This document shows, one piece after another, positions 18,626 to 29,612 of a stretch of 64,000 nucleotides of DNA. Numbering within the stretch: the first letter of the stretch is position 1; each line of letters begins with the position of its first letter. A program made the position numbers and the translations under genes. The stretch covers positions 2,015,001 through 2,079,000 of the forward strand of contig CP067346.1 in NCBI GenBank assembly GCA_021561035.1, read 5' to 3'. The notes below the pieces were generated by a model. That model was not told where the DNA came from and did no database searches. It saw nothing but the letters and a program-made list of their open reading frames with translations. This DNA comes from Clostridioides sp. ES-S-0054-01. GTDB lineage: Bacteria; Bacillota; Clostridia; Peptostreptococcales; Peptostreptococcaceae.

Positions 18626-19264
18626 TTAGTATCCAAAATCTTCATTTAAAAAAATCACATGTATTCTTTCTGGTGTTAATTGTCTTTTTATAAGCGTATA
18701 ACTACAGCATATTCTTCCTGGACTTGAGCAGTCTATACATATACCAGTAGTCTTACATCCAGTATTTGTACTCAATCTTTTACAATTCGCTGGAGCAGCT
18801 ATTGTTTTTGTTCTTTTTATAGCTTCGTCTACATCTTTAACTATTTTATTTACTCCTGCTATAACTATTACTTTATCAGGTCCATATATCATAGCAGCTA
18901 CTCTATTCCCATTTCCATCTACATTGTAAAGCTCTCCACTCTCTGTTATTGCATTAGTACTTGTAAAATAAGCATCTGCAGAAAATGATTTTCTGTATAT
19001 TTCTTTCATTTCTTCTGGTTTGATACCTTTTGCATATCTATCAAGAAAATCATATTTTTCTCTTATAAAATCAATCACTCCTGTTTCAAATAAGGTCATA
19101 GAACCTCCACATCCTACTAGAGAGCCCTCTTTAACTATTTCTTCAATTTTTTTAAGAAGCTCTTCTTTATTACTTACTAAATACCCTTTCATATTATTGT
19201 TTTCTAGAGATTTTATTGTTTTTTCTATTCTTTTTTCATTAAGCCAATTTAAATTTTGATCCAT
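18626..19264 (-). CDS. LUD-domain (LutC/YkgG-like) protein
   Basis: 212 residues. The GCGGSMTLFETGVIDF and ITESGELYNVDGNGNRVA blocks are typical of LUD proteins, which act with lactate-utilisation iron-sulfur proteins. This one also has a Cys-rich C-terminal part (CKRLSTNTGCKTTGICIDC, then CC). It has no LutA/LutB partner nearby, so the role is open. AAGGGGGAAG precedes the start. Confidence 0.75.
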   Translation of the reverse strand: MDQNLNWLNEKRIEKTIKSLENNNMKGYLVSNKEELLKKIEEIVKEGSLVGCGGSMTLFETGVIDFIREKYDFLDRYAKGIKPEEMKEIYRKSFSADAYFTSTNAITESGELYNVDGNGNRVAAMIYGPDKVIVIAGVNKIVKDVDEAIKRTKTIAAPANCKRLSTNTGCKTTGICIDCSSPGRICCSYTLIKRQLTPERIHVIFLNEDFGY

Positions 19265-19416
19265 TTTAACTTCCCCCTTATTTTTAATATGTACTTAATT
19301 ATTTATAAACTTTATTCTCTTTATAAGTTTATTTTAGTACATCTAAAAAAAAATACAATATAAAACTTAAATAGTTTTCCATAATTTTTTCCAAAATAAC
19401 TTACTCAATCAAAAAA

Positions 19417-19444
19417 GGAAAGTAGATGTACTATTCTACTTTCC
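19417..19444 (-). terminator. Rho-independent terminator (minus strand)
   Basis: GGAAAGTAGA pairs with TCTACTTTCC, followed on the minus strand by a run of seven T. It ends the split DUF4003-like gene. The rest of 19265-19603 shows nothing else. Confidence 0.85.
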
Positions 19445-19603
19445 CTATATTGTATGTAGTATTATATATTGCCTAAAATCTATATATTAATTATATGTTT
19501 AATGTTATAGAATATCACAGTTAATTTAAATGTAATACTATATTCTTTTTAAACATATAAATTGTATTATTAAATTTAATATATCCAACTTCAATAAATC
19601 TTA

Positions 19604-20602
19604 TTAATTTGATGAAGAAGATGCTATAGCTGCACTTGTTGCTGCCATTACACATGCAATTTGAATAGCAACAACAATATTTAAAAATATATTATTAGTT
19701 ATAGAGCCTATATTATTCTCATTTTGTATCAAATCTGCATAAATTGAAGCTACAATAGCAGAACTAATCATTACTCTATTACTTTTTCCTAAAGACCAAT
19801 TTCCAAAGCCTTTTTCTTCTTTCAGTTTATTTGAAACATTTTTTATCTTTTCTATTATTTCATCTTCTCTATAATCTAATAATGAAATTGCTCCTATTAT
19901 TGGATATCCATAATAATTCATTTTACAATCATTTTCTTTAAATGCTTTTTTAAGTTCAATAGTCTTTTTACATTTAAGCATAGTTCTATCATCACTAAAC
20001 AAAAGAATTTGGGATAATGCTTGTAAATCATTTCCTTTATAAAAACCATTTTCATTTAGAAATTCATAACATTTTTCTATGTGTTCTAAATCTTCGTCTA
20101 AATTTTTTGAATGAATTGCAATAAGTGCTATATTACAATAGTCATCACTAGAAGTTAGAAATGGATGTTTTTTCCTCATGTAGTCATATATTATTTTCAT
20201 TTTTGATATACATGTAAGATAATCCATTTTCTCTCTATTTTCATAAACTATTGATGCTGTAAATGGTAAATATGTATCGCCTCAAAACTTTACACTTTTA
20301 AGTTCTTTGTATATATCTAAAATCATCTTAAAACTACTTTCTGGATTTGATTCAAATGAAAGTAGTGTTGCCATATAAAACATATTATATCCTCTAAAAT
20401 TAGAGAATAAACCAGTATTTTTTTTAATAAGCTCTATTCGTTCTTCTATTAGTCTAGGGCTTATTATCTTGTTCTTAAGGGTAAATGCAAGTGCACAACT
20501 ATGTTGTATCAATCCCATTTGCCAAGAACCTTTAACTTCATTTAATACTTTGTAATTTTCTATTAATAAGTTTACTTTTCCATTTATAAAAGATTGTTCC
20601 AT
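19604..20602 (-). pseudogene. DUF4003-like gene interrupted by an in-frame TGA
   Basis: Two open frames, 20602-20282 (106 codons) and 20227-19604 (207 codons), are in the same frame and joined by 17 more sense codons (GDTYLPFTASIVYENREK). One TGA at 20282-20284 is the only break in an otherwise intact 332-residue protein. The helical pattern and the FSNFRGYN and HPFLTSSDDY motifs resemble DUF4003 proteins. TAGGAGGGC precedes the ATG at 20602. The break is most simply a nonsense mutation; no selenocysteine-type hairpin is obvious after the TGA. Confidence 0.7.
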
Positions 20603-20699
20603 ATTGCCCTCCTAGTAATATATCTCATTGTACTAATAGTTTTATATTTATTATATATATGTTAAATACTACAATCAATAAATATTACTTCAAAGAACA

Positions 20700-21275
20700 T
20701 CATTCTTCAACAATAATGTAGCCTTTTTTGTAATGCCTTCCCATATTATTAACTCTATCATAGTACTCTGATTCACTTTCATTACTCCATTTAGGCACAA
20801 ATACATCTATCGCATTAGAATTACTAAAATACTTACTAGACCCCCTATCCATAACAGTTTTTAATTTTCCATCTACAATAATCTTAGTTCCAAAACTCAA
20901 GTGATTGTTTGCTACAAAACCATCTTCTAAATCATCTCCTGTAGCAGTTATCGCTCCATATCCATTTTCTTGATTAAGGCTTGTGTAATAACTAACTTCA
21001 AAAGTTATAGGTACTAACTTTTTTATTTTAATACCTAACTGATTTTGTAGTTTTTCCTGTTGTACTTTTAACTTATACTCATCACTATTTTTATAGTCTT
21101 CCATACCTTGATTATACTTGGAGTTAAAGCTTTTACCTGACTTTACTATAGTATCTATATTTACTATAGATTCTTTACAATGCTCTGCATCTATTTTTGT
21201 TTCTCCATTTACTAATAGCGGAGTTAAACATACACTACATACAACACATGTAATCAATGCTTCTTTAAGCTTCAT
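20700..21275 (-). CDS. Secreted 3D-domain protein
   Basis: 191 residues. A signal peptide (about 1-24, ending LLVNGE) is followed by a coiled stretch. The C-terminal 3D domain (about 105-180) has the conserved ITATGDD, LSFGTKIIVDG and VMDRGSSKYFSNSNAIDVF motifs. This domain has the lytic-transglycosylase (MltA) double-psi barrel fold and is found in peptidoglycan-active proteins such as YabE and YuiC, so a cell-wall role outside the membrane is likely. AAGGGGGGAA precedes the start. Confidence 0.8.
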   Translation of the reverse strand: MKLKEALITCVVCSVCLTPLLVNGETKIDAEHCKESIVNIDTIVKSGKSFNSKYNQGMEDYKNSDEYKLKVQQEKLQNQLGIKIKKLVPITFEVSYYTSLNQENGYGAITATGDDLEDGFVANNHLSFGTKIIVDGKLKTVMDRGSSKYFSNSNAIDVFVPKWSNESESEYYDRVNNMGRHYKKGYIIVEE

Positions 21276-21583
21276 AAATTCCCCCCTTATTATTTTGATA
21301 TATTAGCATATTTAATATTATATGTCTACATTTAGATTTAAATACCACACCCATTTGCTTTAAGAAGTTGTCTTATATTTAATTCACCTTAAGCACTTAT
21401 AAATCCTTTATCTTAGAATTATATAGAGTAAAGCTTTTATCATTAAATATATTTTATTAATCTGTTAAGACCTAAAACTGCTTTTATTTAATTTTTCTAT
21501 TTTTTAGAATTTAAGAATTAAAATTCTATAATTTTAAAACATATTGAATTTATTTTTTTGAGGTGATATAATTTTTTCAAGAG
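21276..21583. other. Divergent AT-rich intergenic region
   Basis: Contains the start regions of the 3D-domain gene (minus) and the small gene at 21593 (plus). No recognisable site beyond AT-rich promoter-like sequence. Confidence 0.35.
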
Positions 21584-21592
21584 GTGGTTAAT

Positions 21593-21856
21593 ATGATAAA
21601 AAATACAAAACAAATTACAGTAAAAGTTAATGAAATTTTATTACAAGAAATATCTAAGATGACTAATGATGAAAATAAGATTTTGACAGATTTAATAAAT
21701 GAATCAATTATAAATTATATTCTTGAAAACAAAAAAAATAACATTGAAAATAAAGACTTAGAAGAAGTGATTAAATTTTATAAAAAAGAAAATACTGAAA
21801 AACCTAAAAGTACAGCAAGAGCTATTGCCGAGGCAAAAACTCACACTTTGTATTAA
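21593..21856 (+). CDS. Small protein, possible ribbon-helix-helix regulator
   Basis: 87 residues from the ATG at 21593, preceded by AAGAGGTGG. The N-terminus (KQITVKVNEILLQEISKMTN ... ILTDLINESIINYI) has the short beta-strand then two-helix spacing of Arc/MetJ-type ribbon-helix-helix proteins, which are often antitoxins. No toxin-like gene follows; a terminator comes directly after. Family is tentative. Confidence 0.55.
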   Translation: MIKNTKQITVKVNEILLQEISKMTNDENKILTDLINESIINYILENKKNNIENKDLEEVIKFYKKENTEKPKSTARAIAEAKTHTLY

Positions 21857-21865
21857 GCAAATAAA

Positions 21866-21890
21866 AAAGTTCCTAAAAACTAGGAACTTT
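21866..21890 (+). terminator. Terminator of the small gene
   Basis: AAAGTTCCTA (21866-21875) pairs with TAGGAACTTT (21881-21890), flanked by A and T runs. Confidence 0.85.
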
Positions 21891-21897
21891 TTTATTT

Positions 21898-22282
21898 TAA
21901 TAATTATTAATATATCTCAAATTTATAAATATAAACATATTTAATACAATCTATTGTATACTGACCTTACTCTAAAAATAATTAAAACAAAAATAAAATT
22001 ATGCCTTTTGTATCTAAAATAATTAATTTACATGATTAACATACAAAAAATTTTACTTTTAAATTCGTATACAATGCCAAGTTAGAATAATATTAACCAC
22101 AAATCTAATATAAACTAAATTCTAATAGGTTTGATTTTATATCAAACTTATTGTGTTAATATTATAATAGTAAGATAAAAATACTAATAAAAAATTACAA
22201 ATTTTACATAAAACTTTATATTTGATTTATTTGACCAATTATTGTAAAAACTATTTATTTTATGATAATTAATTACACCAAA
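21898..22282. other. AT-rich intergenic region with one hairpin
   Basis: AATAGGTTTGAT / ATCAAACTTATT near 22123-22152 forms a 12-bp stem downstream of the blaI-type gene and could terminate it. Nothing else seen. Confidence 0.4.
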
Positions 22283-22660
22283 TTATTCATCTTTTTTAAT
22301 ATCTTTAACCCACTTTTCAACAGAATTCAATTCTTTTTCATTTACCCCCTTCTTGAACAAAGATTTCATAAAACTCTCAATAGAACTTCCATGCATATTA
22401 TCTAAAAAAGTTTTTGTTTCAAAATGTAAATACTCTTCTTCTTCAATAAGAACTGTATAATGTGTATGTCTATCAATCTTTCTCGCACTTAAGAATTGCT
22501 TATTTACTAATCTTGATAAAAGTGTTAGTGTTGTAGTTTGCTTCCAATCATATAGTTTTTCCATAGCTTCAATTACATCTTTTGATGCTACAGTAAAATC
22601 TGAACTCCAAATAAATTTCATGACTTTTAATTCTGCTGGTGGTATCTTAGTAATAGTCAT
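22283..22660 (-). CDS. BlaI/MecI/CopY-family repressor
   Basis: 125 residues. The winged-helix domain of penicillinase repressors is clear: PPAELKVMKFIWSS, then WKQTTTLTLLSRLVNKQFL, then ARKIDRHTHYTVLI. A C-terminal dimerisation helix region follows. No blaR-type sensor protease or beta-lactamase gene is beside it, so it is an orphan. Normally BlaR cleaves BlaI. AGGAGTG precedes the ATG. Confidence 0.82.
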   Translation of the reverse strand: MTITKIPPAELKVMKFIWSSDFTVASKDVIEAMEKLYDWKQTTTLTLLSRLVNKQFLSARKIDRHTHYTVLIEEEEYLHFETKTFLDNMHGSSIESFMKSLFKKGVNEKELNSVEKWVKDIKKDE

Positions 22661-22979
22661 ATGATTTTACACTCCTCTCAAACTTCTACATAATTAAATA
22701 CTATATTAATAGACTTTTAGAGTCAAAGGTTTTATTTAAAATATCCAATCCAATTTTATTAATATAAATCAAACACACAATCTATTAATATAAAAATAAG
22801 TATCTTTTATATAAGTATAACAGATTATTAAATTAAAATTCTAATATTTGACGTAATATATACATTTTTGTAATAAATATATACAATATATTAAAATGAA
22901 TGTAGCTCTATTTCAAAAACTATTTTTAAGTATATATATGTTATAATAAATGTATAAAATTTTGATTGGTGGGTTGTAT

Positions 22980-24092
22980 ATGAATGCATTTATTAGAAAA
23001 AGAAATAAAAATTATATTGTTTACCTGGAATTTATAGATGAAGAAACAGGCAAAAGAAAACAAAAAAATATGGGTACTTTTGATAAAAAAAGAGAAGCAA
23101 GTAAAAGATTAAATGAGGTAAAAGAAAGCTTATATAAGGAAGGTTTTTTAGTTCCAAATGAAATTACAGTCTCAGAATTTCTATTAGATTTTCTAAATAA
23201 ATATAGTGAAAATATATCTTTATCTACATACAATAGCTATGTTAGTATCTGTAAGAATTATATTAATCCATCTATTGGGAAATATAAAATACAAGACTTA
23301 CATCCTATTCACATACAAAATTACATAGATAAACTTTCTTATAAACTAAATCCTCAGTCAATTAAGATTCATATAAATATATTGAAACTTGCAATAAAAA
23401 GAGCTTATAGGCTCAAATTAATAAAAGAAAATGTTATGGATAATATAGAAACTCCAAGGTATAAAAAATTTAAAAATGAAATTTATGATAGAGAACAAAT
23501 GATAAAATTATTAGAATTAGTAAAAAATACAGATATGGAATTACCTATTAATTTGGCCATTGGATTAGGTCTTAGAATTTCAGAAATTTTAGGTCTAACT
23601 TGGGATAGTATTGATTTTGAAGAAAATACAATAACAGTAAATAAGATAACTTCACGAATTAATGGTTCTGTAATTCTCAAGGAACCAAAGACAGAAAACT
23701 CTATAAGAAAAATATCTGCTCCAAAAGAATTAATGTCTTTATTAAAAGAATATAAAATAAAACAGAATAAAAATTTATTAAAATCTTCTATTAGAAATAA
23801 TAGTAATTTGTTGTTTTTTAATAAGAAATGTGAACCTATTGCTGAAGACGTTATGAGTAAAAGATTTAAAAGATTTTTAGAAAAGAATGACTTACCTCAT
23901 ATTAGATTTCATGATTTAAGACATTCACATGTTACTTTACTCATAAATTCTAAAGTACCGATAAAGGTTATATCTGAAAGAGTTGGACACTCAAATATAA
24001 ATACTACTTTAAATATTTATTCTCATGTACTTAAGGAAATGGATAAAGAAGCTTCTGACAAAATTTCTGAAAGTCTATTTAACGCTAATTAA
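22980..24092 (+). CDS. Tyrosine-type site-specific integrase
   Basis: 370 residues from the ATG at 22980, which follows GGTGGG; an earlier in-frame ATG at 22950 lacks a ribosome site. Domains: an arm-binding N-terminus with MGTFDKKREA, a SAM-like core-binding domain (about 63-155), then the catalytic domain with Arg199 (GLRISEILGL), His311 and Arg314 (HDLRHSH), His337 (VGHSNINTT) and Tyr347 (NIYSHV). The catalytic set is complete. No excisionase, relaxase or phage genes accompany it, so it is the last recognisable part of a lost integrative element, or a recombinase with a host role. Confidence 0.88.
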   Translation: MNAFIRKRNKNYIVYLEFIDEETGKRKQKNMGTFDKKREASKRLNEVKESLYKEGFLVPNEITVSEFLLDFLNKYSENISLSTYNSYVSICKNYINPSIGKYKIQDLHPIHIQNYIDKLSYKLNPQSIKIHINILKLAIKRAYRLKLIKENVMDNIETPRYKKFKNEIYDREQMIKLLELVKNTDMELPINLAIGLGLRISEILGLTWDSIDFEENTITVNKITSRINGSVILKEPKTENSIRKISAPKELMSLLKEYKIKQNKNLLKSSIRNNSNLLFFNKKCEPIAEDVMSKRFKRFLEKNDLPHIRFHDLRHSHVTLLINSKVPIKVISERVGHSNINTTLNIYSHVLKEMDKEASDKISESLFNAN

Positions 24093-24160
24093 CACTATAT
24101 TTGAATTTAGACTTTTTAACTATTATAATTGCAATCTAAAATTATAATTTTTGAGTACTA

Positions 24161-24220
24161 TGTCTCCAAACTTTATTGTAAGTTTACCCAATGTAGAGGA
24201 ACAATTTTGATTTGGAGACA
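24161..24220. repeat. Perfect 10-bp inverted repeat after the integrase gene
   Basis: TGTCTCCAAA (24161-24170) and TTTGGAGACA (24211-24220). It may be a terminator or a relic of an attachment or insertion site. Confidence 0.5.
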
Positions 24221-24337
24221 TTCACTATTCTATAATTTTTTCTTACTTTTATACTAATACCTTAAAACTATTCTAATTTTACAAACCATAGAATCGCTAG
24301 GATAAACTACACTTATTTGCACTATTTAGTTACAATT

Positions 24338-25642
<1,305 letters not shown>

Positions 25643-25743
25643 TTAACATAATTATCTCTTCTAAAATACTTTTTTAGAACAATAATTCTACACCATTTTT
25701 ATTATTATCTATATCATCATATATAATACTTCTACAGTTTAAT

Positions 25744-25830
25744 TTATTTAGTAGACCATGTAATTGTACCACTTGCTCCTCTTATATCTAGTTCTAATAA
25801 AAACTCCTCTATTGCATCTTTTAATTTCAT
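25744..25830 (-). pseudogene. Truncated tyrosine-recombinase N-terminus (28 codons)
   Basis: A perfect AAGGAGG site precedes an ATG encoding MKLKDAIEEFLLELDIRGAS and eight more residues, then TAA. The peptide is the start of a SAM-like core-binding domain (AIEEFLLELDIRGAS...TI) of Xer/integrase proteins, and the reading frame then ends. It may instead be a small genuine gene. The rest of 25598-25957 holds nothing else. Confidence 0.45.
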
Positions 25831-25957
25831 AAAAAAAGTACCTCCTTGTTATTTTTTATAAGCTAGAAAATCAATATATAACTTTCTAGCTTATATAACA
25901 TGTAAGATACTTTTAAACGGGTTCTATATTAAATTCAAGATTAATAACTAGAGTAAT

Positions 25958-27583
25958 TTATTTATCTTTTCCATACATTTTAGCTAATTGGTCTTGTATT
26001 TCCTTACTTTCTAAATACTCGTCAAAATCCATCTTTCTATCCATTATTCCATTTGGAGTTATCTCTATAATTCTATTTGCTATAGTAGATATAAACTCAT
26101 GGTCATGAGAAGTAAATAAAAGCACTCCTGGGAACTTTTCAAGACCTTTATTAACAGAAGTTATACTTTCTAGGTCTAGGTGATTAGTAGGGTCATCTAG
26201 TACAAGTACATTTGCATTTGAAAGCATCAGCTTACTAAGCATACATCTAACCTTTTCTCCTCCAGATATAACTTGAGCTTCTTTTAACGCTTCTTCACCA
26301 GAGAATAGCATTCTACCTAAAAATCCTCTTATAAAGCTTTCACTTTTTTCTTCAGAGAACTGTCTAAGCCAGTCAACTAAAGAATATTCTACTCCGTCAA
26401 AAAACTTATTATGATTCTTTGGAAGATAATCTTGAGAAGTAGTTACTCCCCATTTATATTCTCCACTGTCTGGTTCAAGCTCTCCCATAACTATGTTAAA
26501 AAGTGCAGTAGTAGCTATTTCATCACCCATAAACACTACTTTATCATCTCTATCCAATCTAAATGATACATTATCAAGAACCTTAACTCCATCTATAGTT
26601 TTAGTTAAATTGTGTACTTCTAAAACTTCATTCCCAATTTCTCTTGCAGGTGTAAATCCTACATATGGATATCTTCTTCTAGATGGTTGTATATCTTCAA
26701 CTTCTAATTTTTCTAGCTGTTTCTTTCTTGATGTAGCTTGCTTAGCCTTTGATGCATTAGAACTAAATCTAGCTATGAATTCCTTTAATTGAGCTATCTT
26801 TTCTTCAGTCTTTTTATTTTGGTCCTTAGCAAGTTGTAAAGCTAATTGACTTGACTCATACCAGAAATCATAGTTTCCAACATACATTTGTATTTTACCA
26901 AAGTCTACATCAACTATATTAGTACATATTTGATTTAGGAAATGTCTATCATGTGATACTATTATAACTATAGATTCTTCTAAATCCATTATAAAATTAT
27001 TTAACCAGTTTATTGATTTAAAATCCAAGTGGTTTGTAGGCTCGTCCATTAATAGTATTTCAGGCTTACCAAAAAGTGATTGTGCTAGCAATACCTTAAC
27101 CTTTTCTCCACCAACTAATTCTTTCATTTGTTTGTAATGCATATCTTTAGTTATACCAAGACCCATAAGTATTTTCTCAGCGTTAGTTTCTGCATCCCAT
27201 CCGTCAAGTTCTGCAAATTCACCTTCAAGTTCAGCAGCTTTTATCCCATCTTCTTCGTTAAAATCTTCCTTCATATATAGTTCATCTTTTTCTTTCATTA
27301 TGTTCCAAAGTCTCTCATGACCTCTTATAACAACGTTTAAAACAGTTTCTTCTTCATATTCAAAGTGGTCCTGTTTTAAAACTGACATTCTTTCTTTATC
27401 AGTTATAGATATACTACCTGTATTTGGTTCTATTTCTCCTGATAATATTTTTAAAAAAGTAGATTTTCCCGCACCATTGGCTCCTATTATTCCGTAGCAA
27501 TTACCTTTAGTGAATTTTAAGTTGACATCTTTAAATAGTTCCTTATCACCAAATCTAAGTCCAACACCTGTAACTTGTAACAT
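25958..27583 (-). CDS. ABC-F translation factor, YkpA/YbiT-like
   Basis: 541 residues, two ATP-binding domains and no membrane segment, so a soluble ribosome-acting ABC-F protein. The first domain has Walker A GANGAGKS (near 36) and the signature LVGGEK. A charged linker (about 235-300) joins the domains. In the second domain the P-loop position reads GDEIATTAL and lacks the canonical GK[ST], while its signature ISGGEK and LVLDDPTNHLD are intact. I recall a degenerate second P-loop in YkpA relatives. Not an obvious resistance type. Confidence 0.85.
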   Translation of the reverse strand: MLQVTGVGLRFGDKELFKDVNLKFTKGNCYGIIGANGAGKSTFLKILSGEIEPNTGSISITDKERMSVLKQDHFEYEEETVLNVVIRGHERLWNIMKEKDELYMKEDFNEEDGIKAAELEGEFAELDGWDAETNAEKILMGLGITKDMHYKQMKELVGGEKVKVLLAQSLFGKPEILLMDEPTNHLDFKSINWLNNFIMDLEESIVIIVSHDRHFLNQICTNIVDVDFGKIQMYVGNYDFWYESSQLALQLAKDQNKKTEEKIAQLKEFIARFSSNASKAKQATSRKKQLEKLEVEDIQPSRRRYPYVGFTPAREIGNEVLEVHNLTKTIDGVKVLDNVSFRLDRDDKVVFMGDEIATTALFNIVMGELEPDSGEYKWGVTTSQDYLPKNHNKFFDGVEYSLVDWLRQFSEEKSESFIRGFLGRMLFSGEEALKEAQVISGGEKVRCMLSKLMLSNANVLVLDDPTNHLDLESITSVNKGLEKFPGVLLFTSHDHEFISTIANRIIEITPNGIMDRKMDFDEYLESKEIQDQLAKMYGKDK

Positions 27584-27920
27584 TAATATATTTTCCTTTC
27601 TTTTTGCTCATAATTTATTTTATCATAAAATTTTGATAACATTTTTATTATCTATTATCACGTAAATAGTATATTTTTTATACTAAAGTTGTGAAATATT
27701 TATTAAAATAATACTAAAAATTGTAAATTTATAAAAATTAACAATCTATTATATTATACTTATAAAGAAATCAAATTGCAACTTTATTCATTCTTTTACA
27801 TATTGAAAATAAGTTATTACAACTTCTAAATAAATTATACTTTTCTTAAAATATCATTTGTTTATTTTGTTTCATATTTAAAAAGAGTACTTAATTTGTA
27901 AATACTCTTTTTTAATAGAT
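27584..27920 (-). terminator. Intergenic region ending in a terminator (27881-27911)
   Basis: AAAAGAGTA (27881-27889) pairs with TACTCTTTT (27903-27911). On the minus strand it is followed by T residues and ends the MoeA-like gene. The rest is featureless AT-rich DNA. Confidence 0.65.
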
Positions 27921-28940
27921 TTATATTTTAGCAAAATTACATGCTGGGTAAGTACATACATCACAGTTCATACAAAGACCACCATGACCGTATTTAGCTA
28001 TATCATACTTATCAAGTTTTTCATCAATCAAAATTCTAGATAAAACTATATCAAATACTGTAGTTTTATGATACATTGCACACCCTGGTATACCCATAAT
28101 TGGAACTTCTCCATAATAAGCAAGTAAAAACATAGCTCCTGGTAATATCGGTGACCCATATGTTACTAAATCAGCTCCAGTTTCTTTTATGGCTGTTGGC
28201 GTAACATCATCTGGGTCTACACTCATACCACCAGTACAACAGATAAGTTCTGCTCCTTGACTTATAAATTCCTTTATTGCATTTTTTATAATTTCTTTAT
28301 CATCTGGACATATAGTCTGTCCTATAACTTCACAACCAAAACCTTTCACTTTTTCTTCTATTACTGGTCCAAATTTATCAACAATTCTGCTATAGAATAC
28401 TTCATTTCCAGTAGTAACAATCCCTACTTTTTTAGGTTTAAAAGGAACTACATTTACTATTTTTCTATTACCAACTACCTTTTTTGCATCTTCTAATTTT
28501 TTCTCATCTATAACTAAAGGTATCACTCTTGTTCCAGCTACTTTTAAACCTTTATTTACTATAAAATTATTATGAAGAGTAGCCATCATTATTTCGCCAA
28601 CACAATTCAAATCAAAAAGTGCATCAACATCTATCTTTAAAAGACCATCACATGCTGCTATAAAGTCTATCTTTCCTTCTTTTATTTCACTAAAATCCAA
28701 ATTTTCTCCAGCAGTTAGTTCTTTTAAAAACAATGCACCTTCATTTTCATGAATCATTCCTTCTGATTTTTCCCATACATACAAATTATCTTTACCAAGA
28801 GATAATAAAACTGGAATATCTTCTTCTTTTACTACGTGACCCTTTTTAAATTTTCTTCCTTTAAATTCTCCAGGTATTATTTGAGTTATGTCATGACATA
28901 AAACTTGTCCAACAGCATCTATAGTTTTTATTAGCTTCAT
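27921..28940 (-). CDS. MoeA-like molybdopterin-binding protein with C-terminal Cys cluster
   Basis: 339 residues. The molybdopterin-binding fold is marked by KVGIVTTGNEVFYSRI, ICCTGGMSVDPDDVTP and SPILPGAMFLLAYYG. The last 17 residues carry Cys323, 326, 329 and 334 in CxxCxxCxxxxC, which could bind a metal or cluster and is not part of ordinary MoeA. The gene overlaps the MocA-like gene by 4 bp, and YqeC follows upstream. This trio is known near selenium-dependent molybdenum hydroxylases, so it probably matures the cofactor for the Xdh enzymes here. Confidence 0.8.
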   Translation of the reverse strand: MKLIKTIDAVGQVLCHDITQIIPGEFKGRKFKKGHVVKEEDIPVLLSLGKDNLYVWEKSEGMIHENEGALFLKELTAGENLDFSEIKEGKIDFIAACDGLLKIDVDALFDLNCVGEIMMATLHNNFIVNKGLKVAGTRVIPLVIDEKKLEDAKKVVGNRKIVNVVPFKPKKVGIVTTGNEVFYSRIVDKFGPVIEEKVKGFGCEVIGQTICPDDKEIIKNAIKEFISQGAELICCTGGMSVDPDDVTPTAIKETGADLVTYGSPILPGAMFLLAYYGEVPIMGIPGCAMYHKTTVFDIVLSRILIDEKLDKYDIAKYGHGGLCMNCDVCTYPACNFAKI

Positions 28941-29506
28941 AATTTACCCCCAATTCTTTCGTAGTCCATTTTTGTATCAATATCAAATAACATTTCTTTA
29001 GGAACTTCTACGTACTTTATTTTTGATGAACTTTTTAAAATAGTTTTACCTTTTTCATCTTCTTTAAGTTCTAATAGTTCTTCTCTTTTACTATATGGGA
29101 ATATAACTGGATTTCCACATATATCCTTGTATCTTGGAATTACTATAAAATCTCTATCTAATTTAAAAGTGTTTATAATTTTATCTATATATAAGTTATC
29201 AATAAATGGCTGGTCTCCTACAAAGAACATATAACCATCACATTTTGAGCTATTTAAAACTCCCAATTTTATAGATTCACTTTGACCTATATTTGCATTT
29301 TTATTATCTATATATTCAAAACCATATTTATTACACAATAACAAAACCTCTTCATATTGACTTACCACTACAACTTGATGAAAATTAGTCTTACTAACTG
29401 CTTTAAATACATGTTCTATTATAGAACAGCCTTTATAATCTAATAAAAGCTTATTTGCTCCCATTCTTCTGGCAAAACCTGATGCCATTATCACTGCATT
29501 TATCAT
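28937..29506 (-). CDS. MocA/YgfJ-like molybdopterin cytidylyltransferase
   Basis: About 190 residues. The nucleotidyltransferase signature ASGFARRMGANKLLLDYKG is at the N-terminus, and VGDQPFID carries the metal-binding Asp. Such enzymes make molybdopterin cytosine dinucleotide, the cofactor form used by xanthine-dehydrogenase-type hydroxylases. The start at 29506 is preferred because AAGGATGA lies just before it; an in-frame ATG nine bases earlier overlaps that site. Its stop overlaps the next gene, so they are translationally coupled. Confidence 0.85.
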   Translation of the reverse strand: MINAVIMASGFARRMGANKLLLDYKGCSIIEHVFKAVSKTNFHQVVVVSQYEEVLLLCNKYGFEYIDNKNANIGQSESIKLGVLNSSKCDGYMFFVGDQPFIDNLYIDKIINTFKLDRDFIVIPRYKDICGNPVIFPYSKREELLELKEDEKGKTILKSSSKIKYVEVPKEMLFDIDTKMDYERIGGKL

Positions 29507-29612
29507 ATATATCATCCTTAGTATTTATAATATATTGATAGTTCTATGATTTTTATAGTATCACTATTGATATTATCTATATATATAATATCATATAAAC
29601 TATTTTAATACT

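Noticed and set aside
20282..20284. TGA as a selenocysteine codon
   Set aside because: No GU-loop hairpin is visible directly downstream and the residue is not in a redox motif.
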